Below are positions 12,401 through 24,948 of a stretch of DNA of 64,000 nt, piece after piece (position 1 is the stretch's first letter; every line of letters begins with the position of its first letter). Source of the DNA: Hermatobates lingyangjiaoensis. Lineage: Eukaryota; Arthropoda; Insecta; Hemiptera; Hermatobatidae. Where the stretch lies: NCBI GenBank assembly GCA_026182355.1, contig JAPFBL010000035.1:3415501-3479500 (forward strand), read 5' to 3'. The position numbers were made by a program, and so were the translations under genes. The notes below the pieces were generated by a model that did no database searches, was not told where the DNA came from, and was given only the letters and a program-made list of their open reading frames with translations.

Positions 12401-15400
12401 TTAATGTTCAGGATTAAATACGTCATTTTTCATACTAATTCCCTTGTTAAAAGCCTCAATAGTGGAATGCAACATTCATATATTGTGTTCAATTTCAAAT
12501 AATTGACTCTGACGTTTTTGAAGTTCACAGATATGTATATTTTTTAGATGTTCACTAAATGTTCGAAACTTGTTGTTGGTTTCGATATTAAACTTTTTTT
12601 TTTTTTCTGTATAGAAACGTAATTTTTGAAATTCCCCAACATTAAAAGAATGTTAAACATATCGAATGTAGTACATTAGAATAAATGGATTTAATTACAT
12701 CAGAAACAAAAATTTTTACACTTAATAATATAACTGTAAGATAACCGATAGTGGGCAAACATTTACAAAGTTTTGAAAATTGATCAAAATACAACTTATT
12801 TTGGGTAGAAAAAAAAAACCATTTAAAACCCATTGTTTATATTATCAATAAGGAGAAGGATAAGGAAGGAAACACAGGGAAGCCGAATTTACTTTTTTAT
12901 TTTATTTAAAAAAAAAATGGGAAGATTATTAAATATGATATTAAGAACGGTGCTTATCATTAAAATTAATTAACGCAAAATATTTTACAATGACTGTTAT
13001 CAGATATTGTTATTTAATAACCGTTATCTTTAATATTTTAAGCAGTAAAGAAAGCACTTAAAATGCAAACAAGTCACTTAAAAAGTTGCAACATATATTA
13101 ATGAAGTAATGGAAGTTATTTCAAGACAAGAAAGGTTACCTTTGAGCTTTGATCAAACTATGCATATAAGAGGAGGTAACTCCATAAAAATATGGAGTGT
13201 TTTATTTATTATTAATTACATTTTAAGTTTTTTTTTTGAAGGAACTAAGAGGTTCACTACATCAGAGGTGCCTGTTTGAGGACCCCTGAAAGATATTCTA
13301 TTATATACAGTTGGCTTATTTATCATCTATATAACATATGCACATTTAAATTTTCAAAAAATATTGTTTGAAAGAAAATGAAAATAATCTAAACGAAATG
13401 ATTCCATTACAAAAAATCCAACAAGTATAGAACAAAAAAATTCCCCTGACATTCTACAGAAATAAGTTGTAAAAGAATAAATATTCTTCTAGGATAAAAA
13501 AAAACAATAACATGACAATGTTAAATATTAGGAAATTGCGAACCAACAAAGACTATGTTTCTTGTTTTAAATATATTATATTATATATTGAATATATTAG
13601 AAGTCAGCTCGACGCATTATATATGCTTGATACATCCTTGATATATTTTGTGTTATAGAATTTTCGTATAATTATGGCATAAATACCAACTGCACACAAT
13701 ATCTGGTAAAAGAAATTACTATTTTTCTGAGAGTAATCAAACTTGGTTTTATTTATAACTAGCATCCTACTCCGGATTTACACGAGTGAATAAAATAATA
13801 ATAATAATAATGATTGATTTACCAATTCGTTTATTAAACATTGGCAAAAGTGTTTTGTTGTTCCAATATTAAAATATTTGCACCAAATTTAAAATTAATC
13901 GAAATTCGTTAACATAAATTAATAAATAAAAAAGAATATAATCTATACTGATAGATAAAATATTATTTGTCAATTATATGAACAGATTTTGAAAGAGTAA
14001 TGTTTTGAAAACTATAATAAATTAACTTATGAATCTTAAATTTGCTAAAAGAAAGAGCATGATTGTATCAGATCTTAAAGAAGAAAATTTAAGATAAAAC
14101 TAGTAGGTGAGAACATCTGTATCACTGACAGGTTGTCAACATGTAAACACATGGTCACCGCCAGTTTTACGCATTTTTACAAGTTTCTTTCAGATTTTGA
14201 AGACTTAGTTAATGCACCAGAAATAAATGTTTTAACTAAAAGTTGAATGAGTAAAATTTTTAATGAACTGCCTGCCTATCAGATTTCCTATAAATTTATT
14301 TATTTTAAACATATTTTAATATCAATACATGCAATTTTATATCGTTTTACTGATAAATAACTTTTATAATTTAGGCGTAAACACAATCAAAACATCATCC
14401 AAGATTTTTTTGAGAAGTAATGAATGTACTTGGTTTCCTAGCCACTTACACTTAAGGAGGACAGACCGTAAAGAAGATAAAAAAGAAGTGCTAAAAACGC
14501 AAATTCATATACATTAACACCTTTTTTTAAATTATTTATTTATTTACATATGGATTAAAATTCTTTGACTATTTTGATCCGTATGGTTTATCCCTAGGTC
14601 TATTTTTATGTTGGCCTTAATTAATATATATTAAATTAACAAATACCAATTACACATGGTAATAATAATTAAATCAAACATAATTGAGTCAGTTACCGTT
14701 AAAGAGACTGTGACATAATGATGGATAGCTATAGTAGGTGTTTTACTAGTTTTCTCGATTTCTTTATATCGCAGTTGAAACATCAATAGTACTATACAGA
14801 TCTATATTATATATGGACTGTTTTCAAAATTTTTTTTCATTAAAACTTAACTCGGAAGATATTTTCAAGAAAGTAAGCCCCCTTCTCCCTCCTTCGAATG
14901 CAAAAGCACGAATGGACGAACACAAAGACTGTTTATTGTATTTATGGATTAATTTTCTTTTATACAATTTTTCACTCTTGTACTATTAAATTATAAAAAT
15001 AAGCCTTTTATTTTTATCTTTTGTTTATAAAATTCTAAATATAGCGCTATCCTCTGGGATAACACAACTCTCAGCTGGATGTCTCTAACGTAAAGTCCAC
15101 GCTACTCAAATATAACAGTCAAAATTGGTTTAGTTTTTACCTGTCCTTTTTGCTTGATCTTAACAAGTTAACTTTTTGATATGGGAAATTTCTCAAACAA
15201 GAATTTATTCATGAGAAAAGTTATAAGATATTGGCAAACTGTAACTTGAAGAAAAAGGGATTTCTTATTAAGAACATGTCGCTTGGACATGTGGCTCCTC
15301 ATATTGTATTCGCTTAAATATTTAATACAACTCTTAAACTATATGGATTAACGTAATGTTTTATTCTTATTATTGTTAACAATATTAATTGGAATTATTT

Positions 15401-15419
15401 TAATATGGAAAGAACTTCT
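12401..15419. other. Long AT-rich stretch, no gene seen
   Basis: No exon or element is supported across 3 kb. There are short simple repeats: a T run near 12593-12606, an (ATA)n block at 13796-13811 and AT-rich palindromic sequence at 13565-13630. Open frames at 12642-12833 and 14329-14517 are short and unrecognised. Confidence 0.6.
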
Positions 15420-15590
15420 TCCATCGGCAAACTTATCTGTTAATAACCATAATAAACGTAAATAACTATAACTTATATATAAGCATAACATAACCATAAC
15501 GTAGATAATATTGATATTAAAGGTAAAAACATAATAGATATTAACCATAACATAAGCAGCAACCATAAAATAGGTAATAAACATAACATT
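15420..15590. repeat. Degenerate CATAAC-type repeat block
   Basis: A cryptic simple repeat in which units such as 'ccataac', 'cataacataa' and 'gtaataaacataac' recur with variation. The 78-residue minus-strand frame over it (15348-15584) is a by-product of this repetition, rich in Tyr, Val and Met, and is not called as a gene. Confidence 0.6.
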
Positions 15591-16139
15591 TGCTCAAGCG
15601 GAAAAGTTTTCATTTCAATAAACGTTGCTTTAAACATTTTGTAGCCTTACAACAAATTTAGAAAGAAGATTGTCACATCCCACGAAAAAGAAAACAGTTT
15701 TCTTAACACGCTATCAAACGTTAGTTTATAAACAGTAAATCTGACTAAAAGCTTAGCAATCTTTGGTAAATTATAGGAAGCATAAGGCAGGAAAAATGTT
15801 GATGGCTTAGTGCGTTTATCAGGAGTGATTGTTTTGGGGAGGTGAGTTTTCCAAGAGGTGCACGAAAGGTGCTACACGCAAGCAGAGGCTCGTTTTTAGA
15901 AAGATAACTCGTTAGGTCGGTTCATGCCGCCAGACAACTGGATTAAAAACCCAACCAGGCTCCATTTAATGAAATTATTTTTTTTTTTTTTAGTTAAATA
16001 AAAGCTTCAATTTGGAAACATTTAACTAGTAAGACGTTCACCATTTATACAGGAAAATTGTTATTTCATTTTCGTTATTTGGACGGGATTTGATTTGTAT
16101 AGTAAAGGCCTGAAAATAGACAAATATTTAAGATAAAAA
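15591..16139. other. No gene seen
   Basis: No feature supported. A T run of about 14 lies near 15978-15991. A slightly GC-richer patch lies at 15780-15960 without a recognisable motif. Confidence 0.6.
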
Positions 16140-16218
16140 AAAGAAAGATCTTAGTCTTGTTTTCCCTTTCTTATTGTGGTTTGATAATTGATTGTTATTT
16201 TACGTGTTTATGTGAAAT

Positions 16219-16270
<52 letters not shown>

Positions 16271-16390
16271 TATACAGAATAGTCATATATATCAAAAACA
16301 AAAAGAAAACACTTAAAAAACACTGCAAAACCTCATTTCCATATTTCATCAGGAGAGTCGTAGTTCCAGTAAACGTGCTGCCAACATAAG
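16140..16390. mobile_element. Penelope-type terminal fragments around (TA)n
   Basis: On the plus strand 16145-16225 matches the conserved tail also seen at 9965-10070 ('gatcttagtctt...ttattgtggttt...cacgtgtttatgtgaaa'). A (TA)n tract follows at about 16222-16268. Next comes a minus-strand fragment with CTGATGA at 16345-16351, comparable to those at 32600 and 47150. The order terminal tail, (TA)n, opposite-strand fragment repeats the layout at 32.4-32.7 kb. No protein-coding part remains. Confidence 0.5.
16222..16268. repeat. (TA)n microsatellite
   Basis: Uninterrupted alternating TA of roughly 46 bp, placed directly at the end of a Penelope-type tail. Similar tracts occur at 32500-32544, 40300-40347, 40442-40480 and 61472-61495, several of them also touching Penelope-type fragments. 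Confidence 0.9.
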
Positions 16391-16822
16391 CAAGGAGGGA
16401 AAGGGGCTCAAAATAAAGTTACTTAACAATAAAATTAAATATTATAAATAGGACAAATAATTAAATAAAACCAAATGAAACAAGTATGAGAAAACAGTGA
16501 GATTAAAAAACTAATATGCATTGAAAAAGATAAATAATAATATAAAAGCAAAATAACTAGCGTTTGAGATTGAGACCAGGAGTTATTTTAGTATATATAT
16601 AAATTAAAACACATGCAATATAGATACAGGCCAAGCCGGACAAATAAGGAACAAATAAAAAAGTGAAACACAAAAAGAACGGAAACACCTACTGGAAACA
16701 TTATTTGGAACTGTAGTTCTTCTTAAGGAAGAGACTAGAAGTTCTTCATTTGGTGATGAGGAAAGAAGTATCACTACTACTTTTTCTGAGACCAAATCTA
16801 TAGAGTAAATTAGCGGGTACTG
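16391..16822. other. No gene seen
   Basis: No supported gene. The minus-strand 63-residue frame at 16604-16795 overlaps an A-rich region and has no recognised domain. Confidence 0.55.
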
Positions 16823-17138
16823 TAGGTTAGGTTGCAGTGGCAGTCACAAAAAGAAACACACCTGGACCAAACATTAGCCCTTTGTGATACTACACAGTGA
16901 ATATTGATTCTACATTAGGAGTCCTAACTTTGTCTAACATAAGTGTAAAGTAGTCTCATCTTTACCGAATACCTAACATCGTGAAGGCCCAGGCCGGTTT
17001 AGCATCCTCTCCGACGGACGACGTGCTCAGATTTTCCTCACCTACCATCTGAATAAATTGTGATCCAGAGTGGGTATTGAACCCTAGACATACCAATCCA
17101 GAGGCGAGTGTGTTGCCACTGGTCTAACCTGGTACCCA
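16823..17138 (-). mobile_element. tRNA-derived SINE, near full length, diverged
   Basis: Same family as 1072-1394 and 11839-12165. The head is at the 17138 side on the minus strand, and the CCTAA tail is seen as taggttagg at 16823-16831. Several substitutions and small deletions in the body (for example around 16840 and 16940-16960) show that it is an older copy. No target duplication is evident. Confidence 0.82.
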
Positions 17139-19230
17139 GGCTATAAGACTGTTAATAAACTTGAATGACAAGTAATGATAAGAAAATTTATTTTTTAACA
17201 TAATTTGGAGGGAATGATCTTTAATATTGCTACAAATTTGTAGAAGGGGTATGGACAGAAATTTATAGATGAACTTCCTCACACGGGAGAGCAACCACTA
17301 TTAAAATGAAGATACTGCTGAGTGTTAGTCAGCTTGATTTCGACGATGGTGGTCTATTATGAAACGTGCCTGACTCTAACGAAGGAAATAAGGTTGTCAG
17401 GAACGTGGTAAGTTAAGGAAATGGAGGAACAGACTGTTTGAAGAGGTACAAAAAAAAGTCATGTTTACCATGACGAAAATTATGTCATCTCTGTCATGGT
17501 CGCTTACTATCAGTTGGGGGTAGGGTGGCGGTGGAAGAATGCGATATTACTTAACCAAACCAAAGACGGCCCAAAAAAGGAAAGCCAAAATATAAATTGT
17601 TCTTTTTCAAAAAAATATATTCTAACCCTTCATACTCCAATTATAAGGCAAAAAAAAAGGTAAAGAGTAACTTTGAAGTGTTTGTCATTAAAAAGCGATA
17701 ATGAATTAAGTTCATTACAAACGTTTAAGCTTCAAAGGACTTAAAACTTTTATACCTTTTTTTCCCTCGTATTCATTTTGTATATATTTTAAAACACTTA
17801 AAAATCCCATTTATCATAAAACTTTAGCTTGCAGACGTGATGATAATGCAGTTAAGGTTGAGCTCTAAATATTCTTTTAAAGGAGTGAATGTTTCCACAC
17901 TAATGGGCTCGCTTGAGCAATGACTGTCCTTTCTTCACATACGATATCCACTAATTCCATCGTATAAATCACTTATATCTCTTTCACTTACTCTCAGACT
18001 TTCAACTTCTTTTTTGTGTTCATTTTTTAAAGTAATTTTTTTTTGTTTTTCCCCTTTCTTTTAATTTGCATAGAATTGCTAAAATAGACAAAAAATGTTT
18101 TCATGAAAGTGCATGTTTATCTTCCTATTAAAATACTTCAGTTTGTTCTGTATTTTATGATGCACTGTAAAAGTACATTCTTCAAAATTTCTTTCTGTTA
18201 TCCAAAAAATAAATAAATTTAATATTATTGGATCATATATTCAGCAGGTAACTAATCAATTAAGAGTTTTTAATTTACCGTTTAAGGCCGTTATAACCAA
18301 AGTATGTCTACGACATGAAAGTAGTTTATATCTCCGTTTTAAGTTACATTTATCCCTACAAACCTACAGTACTTCAAACACATATAACCTTCAGTCCATT
18401 CTAAATAACGTACGAGTATTATAAATATTTTTAACTTAAAATGTATCGGTGCGCTAAGTATGAACAGACTTCTACGATATGCTGACACATATAAATTTAC
18501 TAGGAACTCAAGGTACCATACCTCAAATTACTTTTCTTATTATGGAACTTGCGTTTACCTCCCTTCCGGAATCGATATGGACTACACTTAGACTTCTTAG
18601 TCTAAGACAAATCATTAATGATTTCTTTTATTTTAAAAATGAGTATAATTATTCTTGAATTACATATTTTGTGTTGTTAAGAAAATTCAGTTTTTGATTT
18701 TATCATAATCCTATTAAGTTTGCGAGTGTATAAAATAATTTGTTAGTCAAATTATTAAAGCTTCATTGATTGTTACTTATTAGAATTCTAACTCGCTACT
18801 AATTTGCAGATTTTCAAATTAATTCAAAACAAAACTAAAACACTGCAGAATGGTAATTTATTTACATTCCGCAATCAAGTGAAACTTCAGGGCCTAAAGC
18901 AAGGCAAGTCTTTGAGGGTAGCTAAGTGCTTTAGGTGAACATCTGTATGAAATGCAATCGTCGATATGTCGTTTCAAACTGAAAAAAAAACAACAAATAT
19001 ATATTTTACTTGACATTTGCAGGATGCATGTGTGAAAAAAAAATCAACAAAAATGCTTTCCTAGTATCAATTTATACAATTACAAGCAATTAGAACATTA
19101 TACCTTAAAATGAGAAGATTTGTTTGTACTAAATAAGTATCCAAACTGATATCTCAGACTTTTGACCAAATGGTCAAAAGTAGTATTAGTGTATTTCTTT
19201 TTAAGATTAATGTTATTCTGCTATGTTACT
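17139..19230. other. AT-rich sequence, no gene seen
   Basis: No exon or element is supported across about 2.1 kb. Confidence 0.6.
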
Positions 19231-19500
19231 ATTAGGTTAAGTTGCACTTTCAATCCCACAAGGAAGCACACATAGGCCGAACATTAGTACTTCGTGATAC
19301 CACACAAAGAATATTGATTCAACATTGGGGGCCCTAATTATGCCTAACTCAAGTGTATTTCGAGTAGGGATATTTACCGAGTACTTGACACGTGCAGGCT
19401 CCGAGGGATGACATGCTCCGATTTATTCGCCTCCCGCGTGAATAAATGAAGGTTAGAGTGGGTATTGAACCCCACACCTACCAGTCCAGAGGCGAGCACA
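19231..19500 (-). mobile_element. tRNA-derived SINE, head truncated
   Basis: Family member on the minus strand. The tail (ttaggtt near 19233) and body are present, but the copy stops at 19500 inside the tRNA-like head, just after the 'gaggcgagcac' block, so the A box is missing. The 79-residue plus-strand frame starting at 19446 runs through this head and is a shadow, not a gene. Confidence 0.82.
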
Positions 19501-21603
19501 TATATGTCAGTGTTAACAGAAAACACTATCAATATACAGCACAACATAATTCTTTTATGACAAACAAAAATACAATTAATAAGTTTGTTAATGTATTAAA
19601 TAATAAAATGTATATTTGTAGTCAAGCATTTATTGTAAAAAAAAAACTGCAGCACTCTAAACTAAATAGACTAAATTTAAACTAATGCGTAATGAATATT
19701 CTTAAATTATTGATTTGGGTGTGGTAAAACTAGTTTTAAAAAGCCAGATGAAAATTATATCGTGGTTTTGGTTCATTAAATAAAATGTTTATATTTTATC
19801 AATTCTTAAATATAAAAACAATTTTTAAACAAGATTTCGACCAACAGTCAATCATTTTCAGACCTTTGAAAATAAAAATATTAAAATTTATACTTAAAAC
19901 TTTATACGAGTTTATATCTGTATATGGTCTGTTCGAGATTACAAGATCGGTGATTTCATGAGTTTTCAAAAGACACGATTGATAAGAATTAAAAATTATT
20001 ATTTGTGAAAAAAAATTATTATTTATAGTAATTCCATTATTATTATTATAAATACATTTTTACTTATAAAAAAATTATTATTATAGAAACATTTAAGAAT
20101 TATTAAACCAGTTCCTACATACCCACATTAGTAGTAAAACTCTTAAATTCAAAAATCTTGTGAGAAAGTTAAAATATTGCAGATTATGATTGACTATTGA
20201 ATAGGGTTTAAGGAATAGAAAACTTTACTAGCATGACAATTATAAGCATATACATACCAATAATGGAGAGTGGCGGAAAGAGTGTTATCTTATTAAGCTC
20301 TCATGAAAAGGAATGCAATACATTAATAGTATCTAGAGAAAAGACAAAATGTATTTGACTTTAAATCCTTTTTGATTATTATTCTTAAAAAATAATATAA
20401 AAAATCTAATTATTCTTTATATTATTTTAATAATATAAAAAATGGTTAATAATTTTATACCATTAATTTTTAATTAATGAGTTATTTAAATAACTACTTG
20501 CCAAATGAATAATCAAACTGTATGAGAAGTATTAATGTAAAATTTAACTAAAAAACAAAGGAATGTGAGCTATAACTCCTAAATATAAAATTTTCATTTT
20601 CGAAAGTTGAAACAGTATCAAAAAAACAGGCAGAGAGAGAACGGATATCCAAGGGGCTGGAAGTCAGTAAATGAGAAGAGTTGATAGTAACCTCATAAAG
20701 TAACGAATTTTAATTTATAAATATTTTTTTTATTTAAAATTAATTGAATTATTTTAGACGTATTGTTTTATGAACAAAAAAAACTCACAATGTAATTATT
20801 ATATTGATCCTAGAAAAAAAAGTCAGTTTGAAAGCAAAATATAGACAAATAATTTTTATTCTGACGATTTTGTAGATGAAGAGGTAGCAAAAGATTGATT
20901 GCTCTTAAATTACCTCTTATAGAGATCTAGGAAAATAACCAACATTTTCAATAATTAACAAGTTCAATATTTCGGATGGAGTGAATATTGTGTTGAAAAC
21001 TATTTCATTTTGATTGAAATGAAACGAGAACCAAATATCATTTTCCTTCTGAGGGACCAAAACATTATTTCGCACCTATATATATCTTTAGATGAACTAC
21101 AATTGTAATATCAAATTAACGTTTTTTTTGATATAACATTCCACTAATATTATTAGATATGTTAAATTTATGTTGGAATAGTCGGTTTATCAGCCATGAA
21201 AAAAAAATCTAAGAATAAGATGGTTTATGGAGAAAAGTTTATAAAGTGCAGTAAGGTGAAATTCAAACCTTTGGACACCAGTTGGTAAGCAGTAAGTACC
21301 TGAAACAGATACCAGAACATTAGTTAAAAAATTAATGATTAAAGGGAGTTAGGAAGTAAATGGTCTCTAGTAATTATGATAAAATGTAAGATATTCTGAG
21401 AACAACAAAGTGGTTTTATCAAGCTGAAATACCTTTGCTATCACTAACTCGCTTACCACCCACCAACTGGCTGACTTCTCTCCTTCTCCACCTCTGTCCC
21501 ACGCACTCGTGTACCTCATCCCAGCTTCACTCTTTCATTCCCACTAATGTTCAAGTCTCATGTTAACAGCTATACGTAACTCATAGCCTTATTATATATG
21601 TAA
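19501..21603. other. AT-rich sequence, no gene seen
   Basis: No gene or element is supported. The stretch is very AT-rich, with imperfect inverted ATTATT/AATAAT patches near 19985-20100 and 20380-20470. A pyrimidine-rich, GC-richer patch lies at 21440-21520. Confidence 0.6.
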
Positions 21604-21945
21604 CTAGCAAACGTACCCGTCTTTGACGGAATCAAAAATTCTATTATACTTGGTATTCCAAAATATCAATTATAGTATTATACTAATACTACAATTAGAA
21701 GTTATAGAATAGTAGAAAATACCATTATTAGTACAGTGCTAAAAAAAAGCCTCTGTATACAAAGATTAGATTTTAAGTTAGACATACACAAATCTACAAT
21801 CAATGTTTCAGCTTTATATGTCTTATGGTAGCAATATTTTGTGGACAAACCGACAGACAGAAATTATTCTAAGGGTACATGTGGCTACTCTGAAGTATGA
21901 AACGTAAAGAAAACTTGAAATGAGTTAGTTCTAATTAACGTGCTC
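21604..21945 (-). mobile_element. Short internally deleted Helitron joined to the larger copy
   Basis: This 340-bp part contains the 3' terminal hairpin and CTAG end and, at 21770-21945, a diverged version of the 5' subterminal region also seen at 23520-23725 (ttaagttagac...tacacaaatct...agctttatatgtctta...ggacaaaccgacag...gaaacgtaaagaaaac). A 5' region fused directly to a 3' region with no helicase is the form of a non-autonomous Helitron. It lacks a clear TC start because it continues into the linker at 21946. Confidence 0.65.
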
Positions 21946-22340
21946 CCAGTCAAAAGCTAGCACGCAAGCCACTGGGCTACTCTGGTTCCATACCTTACTT
22001 TATTACCAGTGTTTATATTACGCAAATATTAAATTAAAAAAAAATATTTTTGTTGTGTTTATTTATAATACATTTGCACTACTGTCATCGGCGAGCAAGC
22101 AAGCTATTGGCAACCCTGGCTAGATCCACTTTACTTTATTACCATCTTTTATATTATCCACATTTTAAATTCAAAAAAATATTTGTTTGTTACATTTATT
22201 TATAATACATTTGCACTACTGTCATCGGCGATCACGCAAGCCACTGGGCTACTCTGGTCCCATACCTTACATTATTACCAGTGTATTTATTAAGCAAATA
22301 TTAAATTAAAAAAAAGTTGACAGTTATATATAATACATAG
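21946..22340. repeat. Tandem repeat linker inside Helitron, with SINE-head remnant
   Basis: About 2.5 copies of a unit of roughly 130 bp: an element starting 'ttactttattacca', a variable A-rich run, then 'tttataatacatttgcactactgtcatcggcga' and a block 'cacgcaagccactgggctactctggt' matching the SINE tRNA-like head (minus strand). The units start near 21998, 22129 and 22265. Capture of outside sequence and internal tandem repeats are both common in Helitrons. Confidence 0.7.
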
Positions 22341-22509
22341 CAAACGTACCCGTCTTTGACGGAATCAGAAGTTCCTGTTTTGGTTTATTGCCGTGTGCCT
22401 ATTGCCTTTCGGCTATACCACGGAGGAATCAGAAGTTCCGTCATTTTTGGTATTTCAAAATGTCATTAGAAATTATAGAATAGTAGAAAATACCATTATT
22501 ACTACAGTG

Positions 22510-23199
22510 TTAAACAAATGCCTCCAGCTTATACACTACATTAGCTGTCTGTCCTTCAGGTTCATGGTAGAAGAAAGAGTTGAAACCTCTGACCGTTGAG
22601 CATGTAAACTACATTTGACCATGTGAGAAAAACTTGGTTTTGCTACCTTGTATTCCTGCGTTAGATGAAGTCTCCCTTTGCGACTTAGTTAACGTCATTG
22701 CGAAATAGACTCTGACCGGACTTTGCAATCATTTCAACGTAAACAGACAGTGGCTCGGAATCAATGGTATGTGAAGTATACACACAGACTCCCAATACCA
22801 CATCCAGTCATTATGTCCGCCCTTTGGCATATCTGTGTAGAGCACGAACTCAGAGTCGTGTCCCGTTGCACAGTTTTGGGGCACTCATGTTTCGTAACAT
22901 GAAATTTGTTACTGCTACTAAATTGTAGCATGATTGGTGCTCTACTTTAAGTTTTTACTCATGAGCAGGCAGTCCAGGAGAAATAAATTCAGAGTCAAGA
23001 AATTCAATTAGATAATGAACGCTTCTTCGTCACTAATCCAATCTCTTTACTGACTTGTAAGTTCTTTCCTCGGCTTCATATAGCGTAAGAACTTGTTTGT
23101 TGATTTTTCCTCCCTGTTCATATTAAGAGTTGAGAATTGCTCGTTTACAAAACATTTATTCTCAATAGATAGTACATCCTTAACTCTGTGAAACACCAT
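22510..23199 (-). pseudogene. Helitron Rep/helicase C-terminal remnant (copy A)
   Basis: On the minus strand, conceptual reading with stops and shifts gives blocks typical of the Pif1-like helicase end of Helitron Rep/Hel proteins: an EFLDSEF..PGLPAHE block (compare 'EFLNSL.PSGLPPH'), LCNGTRL, TGCAIGESV, an 'FAMTL.KSQ' block (helicase motif V-like), FFSHGQ (motif VI-like) and a closing PEGQTANVVY. The Walker A part and the HUH Rep domain are missing. Premature stops after PAHE and after CNGTRL, plus single-base deletions (near 23013 and 22788 relative to the other copies), make it non-functional. The same remnant occurs at 27600-28292 and 29185-29877. Confidence 0.8.
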
Positions 23200-23766
23200 T
23201 TCAATGATGTCAAATACGCAATATATTCATATGCTCAATTGAAATTAAAATCAACTAACAATACCTACTTGCCACACCTGTGTATTTTCAAAACAAACTT
23301 GTCTGTGAAGTTAGGAAAATACAGCTAAAAGCCCCATAACTTCGCTTCTGTACTGAATTAATAATCTATTTAGAGCCCATATTTTAAGTTAGGCACACAC
23401 AAATCCAGTGTCAATGTTTCAGCTCGCTATGTCTTATGGTGGCTGAGTTTACTTGTGACAAACATTTTTGCGTTAAACGTCCATAACTTCACTTCTACGT
23501 TGAATTTCCAATCAATTCATAGCCTATATTTTAAGTTAGACCTACACAAATCTACTGTAAAAGTTTCAGCTTTATATGTCTTATGGTAGCTGAGTTTACC
23601 TGTGACAAAGTTTTGCGGACAAACCGACAAACCGACAAACCGACAAACCGACAGAAATTTTTCTAAGGGTGGATTCGGTTTCTCCAATGTATGAAACGTA
23701 AAGAAAACATGAAATGAGTCAGTTCTAAGCAATGTACAGACAAAATCATTATTTTATTTATAAAGA

Positions 23767-23937
23767 TTTAATATCATAAAGTTTATAATCTTCCGTCTAA
23801 TGGACCTACGACCCAAATTACAACATTGCAATGTATACATTATGGTAAATTATTGCTGAAGCTGAAACATTTATCTCAAACATAATACAGAATAAGCTCG
23901 TTAAATATTAAATTATAACAAGAAGCGTATAAACTAA
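23767..23937. other. No gene seen
   Basis: Short AT-rich flank between the Helitron and the ACT-rich block. Nothing supported. Confidence 0.6.
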
Positions 23938-24300
23938 AACTACTCATCTCATCAACAACAACTGCTACTACTTACACTACTATCACCAACACAGCAACTT
24001 TCCACCATATCACAACTACTACTACTACAACCAAAGTTGCTACTACCATTTTAACTACTTCTACTAGTATAACTACTACTACAACCACCATCGCAAGGTT
24101 ACTATTACTTCCATTACTACCAGCATTAAAATTTATTACAATTATTTATCACGTAAAAGTCGAAGTAAAAATTAATCATTTTACAACAGTAACTAATATT
24201 ATTTACAAAAATAACTACATGACTAACTAAATTTAGAGTTATATTAAGATATATGTTGTTTTAATAATAGTTACATTTTCTGATATTAAATCATATTATT
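23938..24300. repeat. ACT-rich cryptic repeat plus shared flank, unit 1
   Basis: A degenerate (ACT/CAA)n block at 23938-24133 is followed by a unique-looking flank (24134-24300: 'attatttatc', 'aactacatga.ta', 'aaatttagagtt.tatta') that reappears after the second ACT-rich block. The pair therefore looks like a duplicated unit and not two independent microsatellites. Confidence 0.65.
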
Positions 24301-24647
24301 ATGAAGTTATTCAAATTTTAATTATAATAAACATATAGTATGTAAACACTGCAGGCTAATTATTTACTTAAACAATGAAAGTCAACACAATTTTGAGCAA
24401 TGATATAAACTTGAATAGATAAAATATAACAACTTTAAAAATATTAAATCTGTAAAAAATATTTCTCAGTAATATAATTACGTGTCTTTTAAGATGTAGT
24501 TGAAAAGATGATTTAAAAAAGGAACGAACTTAGTGAGAACGGATTTAACTTGTTGAGACTTTGATAAACTGTTTGAATTCGTTTAAGAAGCAGTTTATGA
24601 ATACTCAGTGATAGGAGTATTTTAATCGAAATCAGTTAGGATTAGCA
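24301..24647. other. No gene seen
   Basis: AT-rich spacer between two related ACT-rich units. No exon or element recognised. Confidence 0.55.
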
Positions 24648-24948
24648 ATCACTACTAGTGGACTATAATAGTAGTACTACTGCTACTACTACTACAACTA
24701 ATACTCCTATTTACACTACTATTATCAACTGTACTACTACCATAACTAAATTTACTACTAGAACTATTACCACCACAACAACTACTACTTTTACTATTAA
24801 TCATAAAGACCACAAATACCACTATTACTACCACCATACCAACTTCAACTACTAGCATCAACGCCAAAATTACCACTACTACCAGCACAAAAAGTAAAAA
24901 AATTATCAAAATTATTTATCGCTCAAAATTGAAATAATAAAATAAATA
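24648..24948. repeat. ACT-rich cryptic repeat plus shared flank, unit 2 (split)
   Basis: Degenerate (ACT)n at 24648-24890, followed by a flank homologous to 24134-24200. The flank is cut at 24948 by the TA-flanked MITE and resumes at 25717-25830 ('aactacatgatta', 'aaatttagagttgtatta'). The reading frames on both strands here (poly-Thr and poly-Ser/Val) are products of the trinucleotide repeat. Confidence 0.65.

Larger units (their letters stand above)
21604..23766 (-). mobile_element. Helitron with canonical ends, decayed
   Basis: On the minus strand this 2.16-kb element begins TCTTTATAAATAAAAT at 23766 and ends CTAG at 21607-21604. The 3' end has a short hairpin (ccgtc/gacgg, 21617-21629) 9 bp inside CTAG. 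The flanking bases are A at the 5' side and T at the 3' side. TC...hairpin...CTRR inserted between A and T with no target duplication is the Helitron signature. The interior carries the decayed C-terminal part of the Rep/helicase (22510-23199). A nearly identical copy lies inverted within the 27-31 kb composite. The last 740 bp look like a fused second, internally deleted Helitron (21604-21945) plus a tandem-repeat linker, because a second 3' hairpin lies at 22350-22362. Confidence 0.88.

Noticed and set aside
22393..22599. Conserved 68-residue protein, identical at 29068-29274
   Set aside because: Identity comes from the two Helitron copies, and the frame is antisense to the helicase remnant.
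24655..24909. Val/Ser-rich minus-strand and Thr-rich plus-strand proteins
   Set aside because: Both frames are readings of the degenerate ACT trinucleotide repeat, with no other support.
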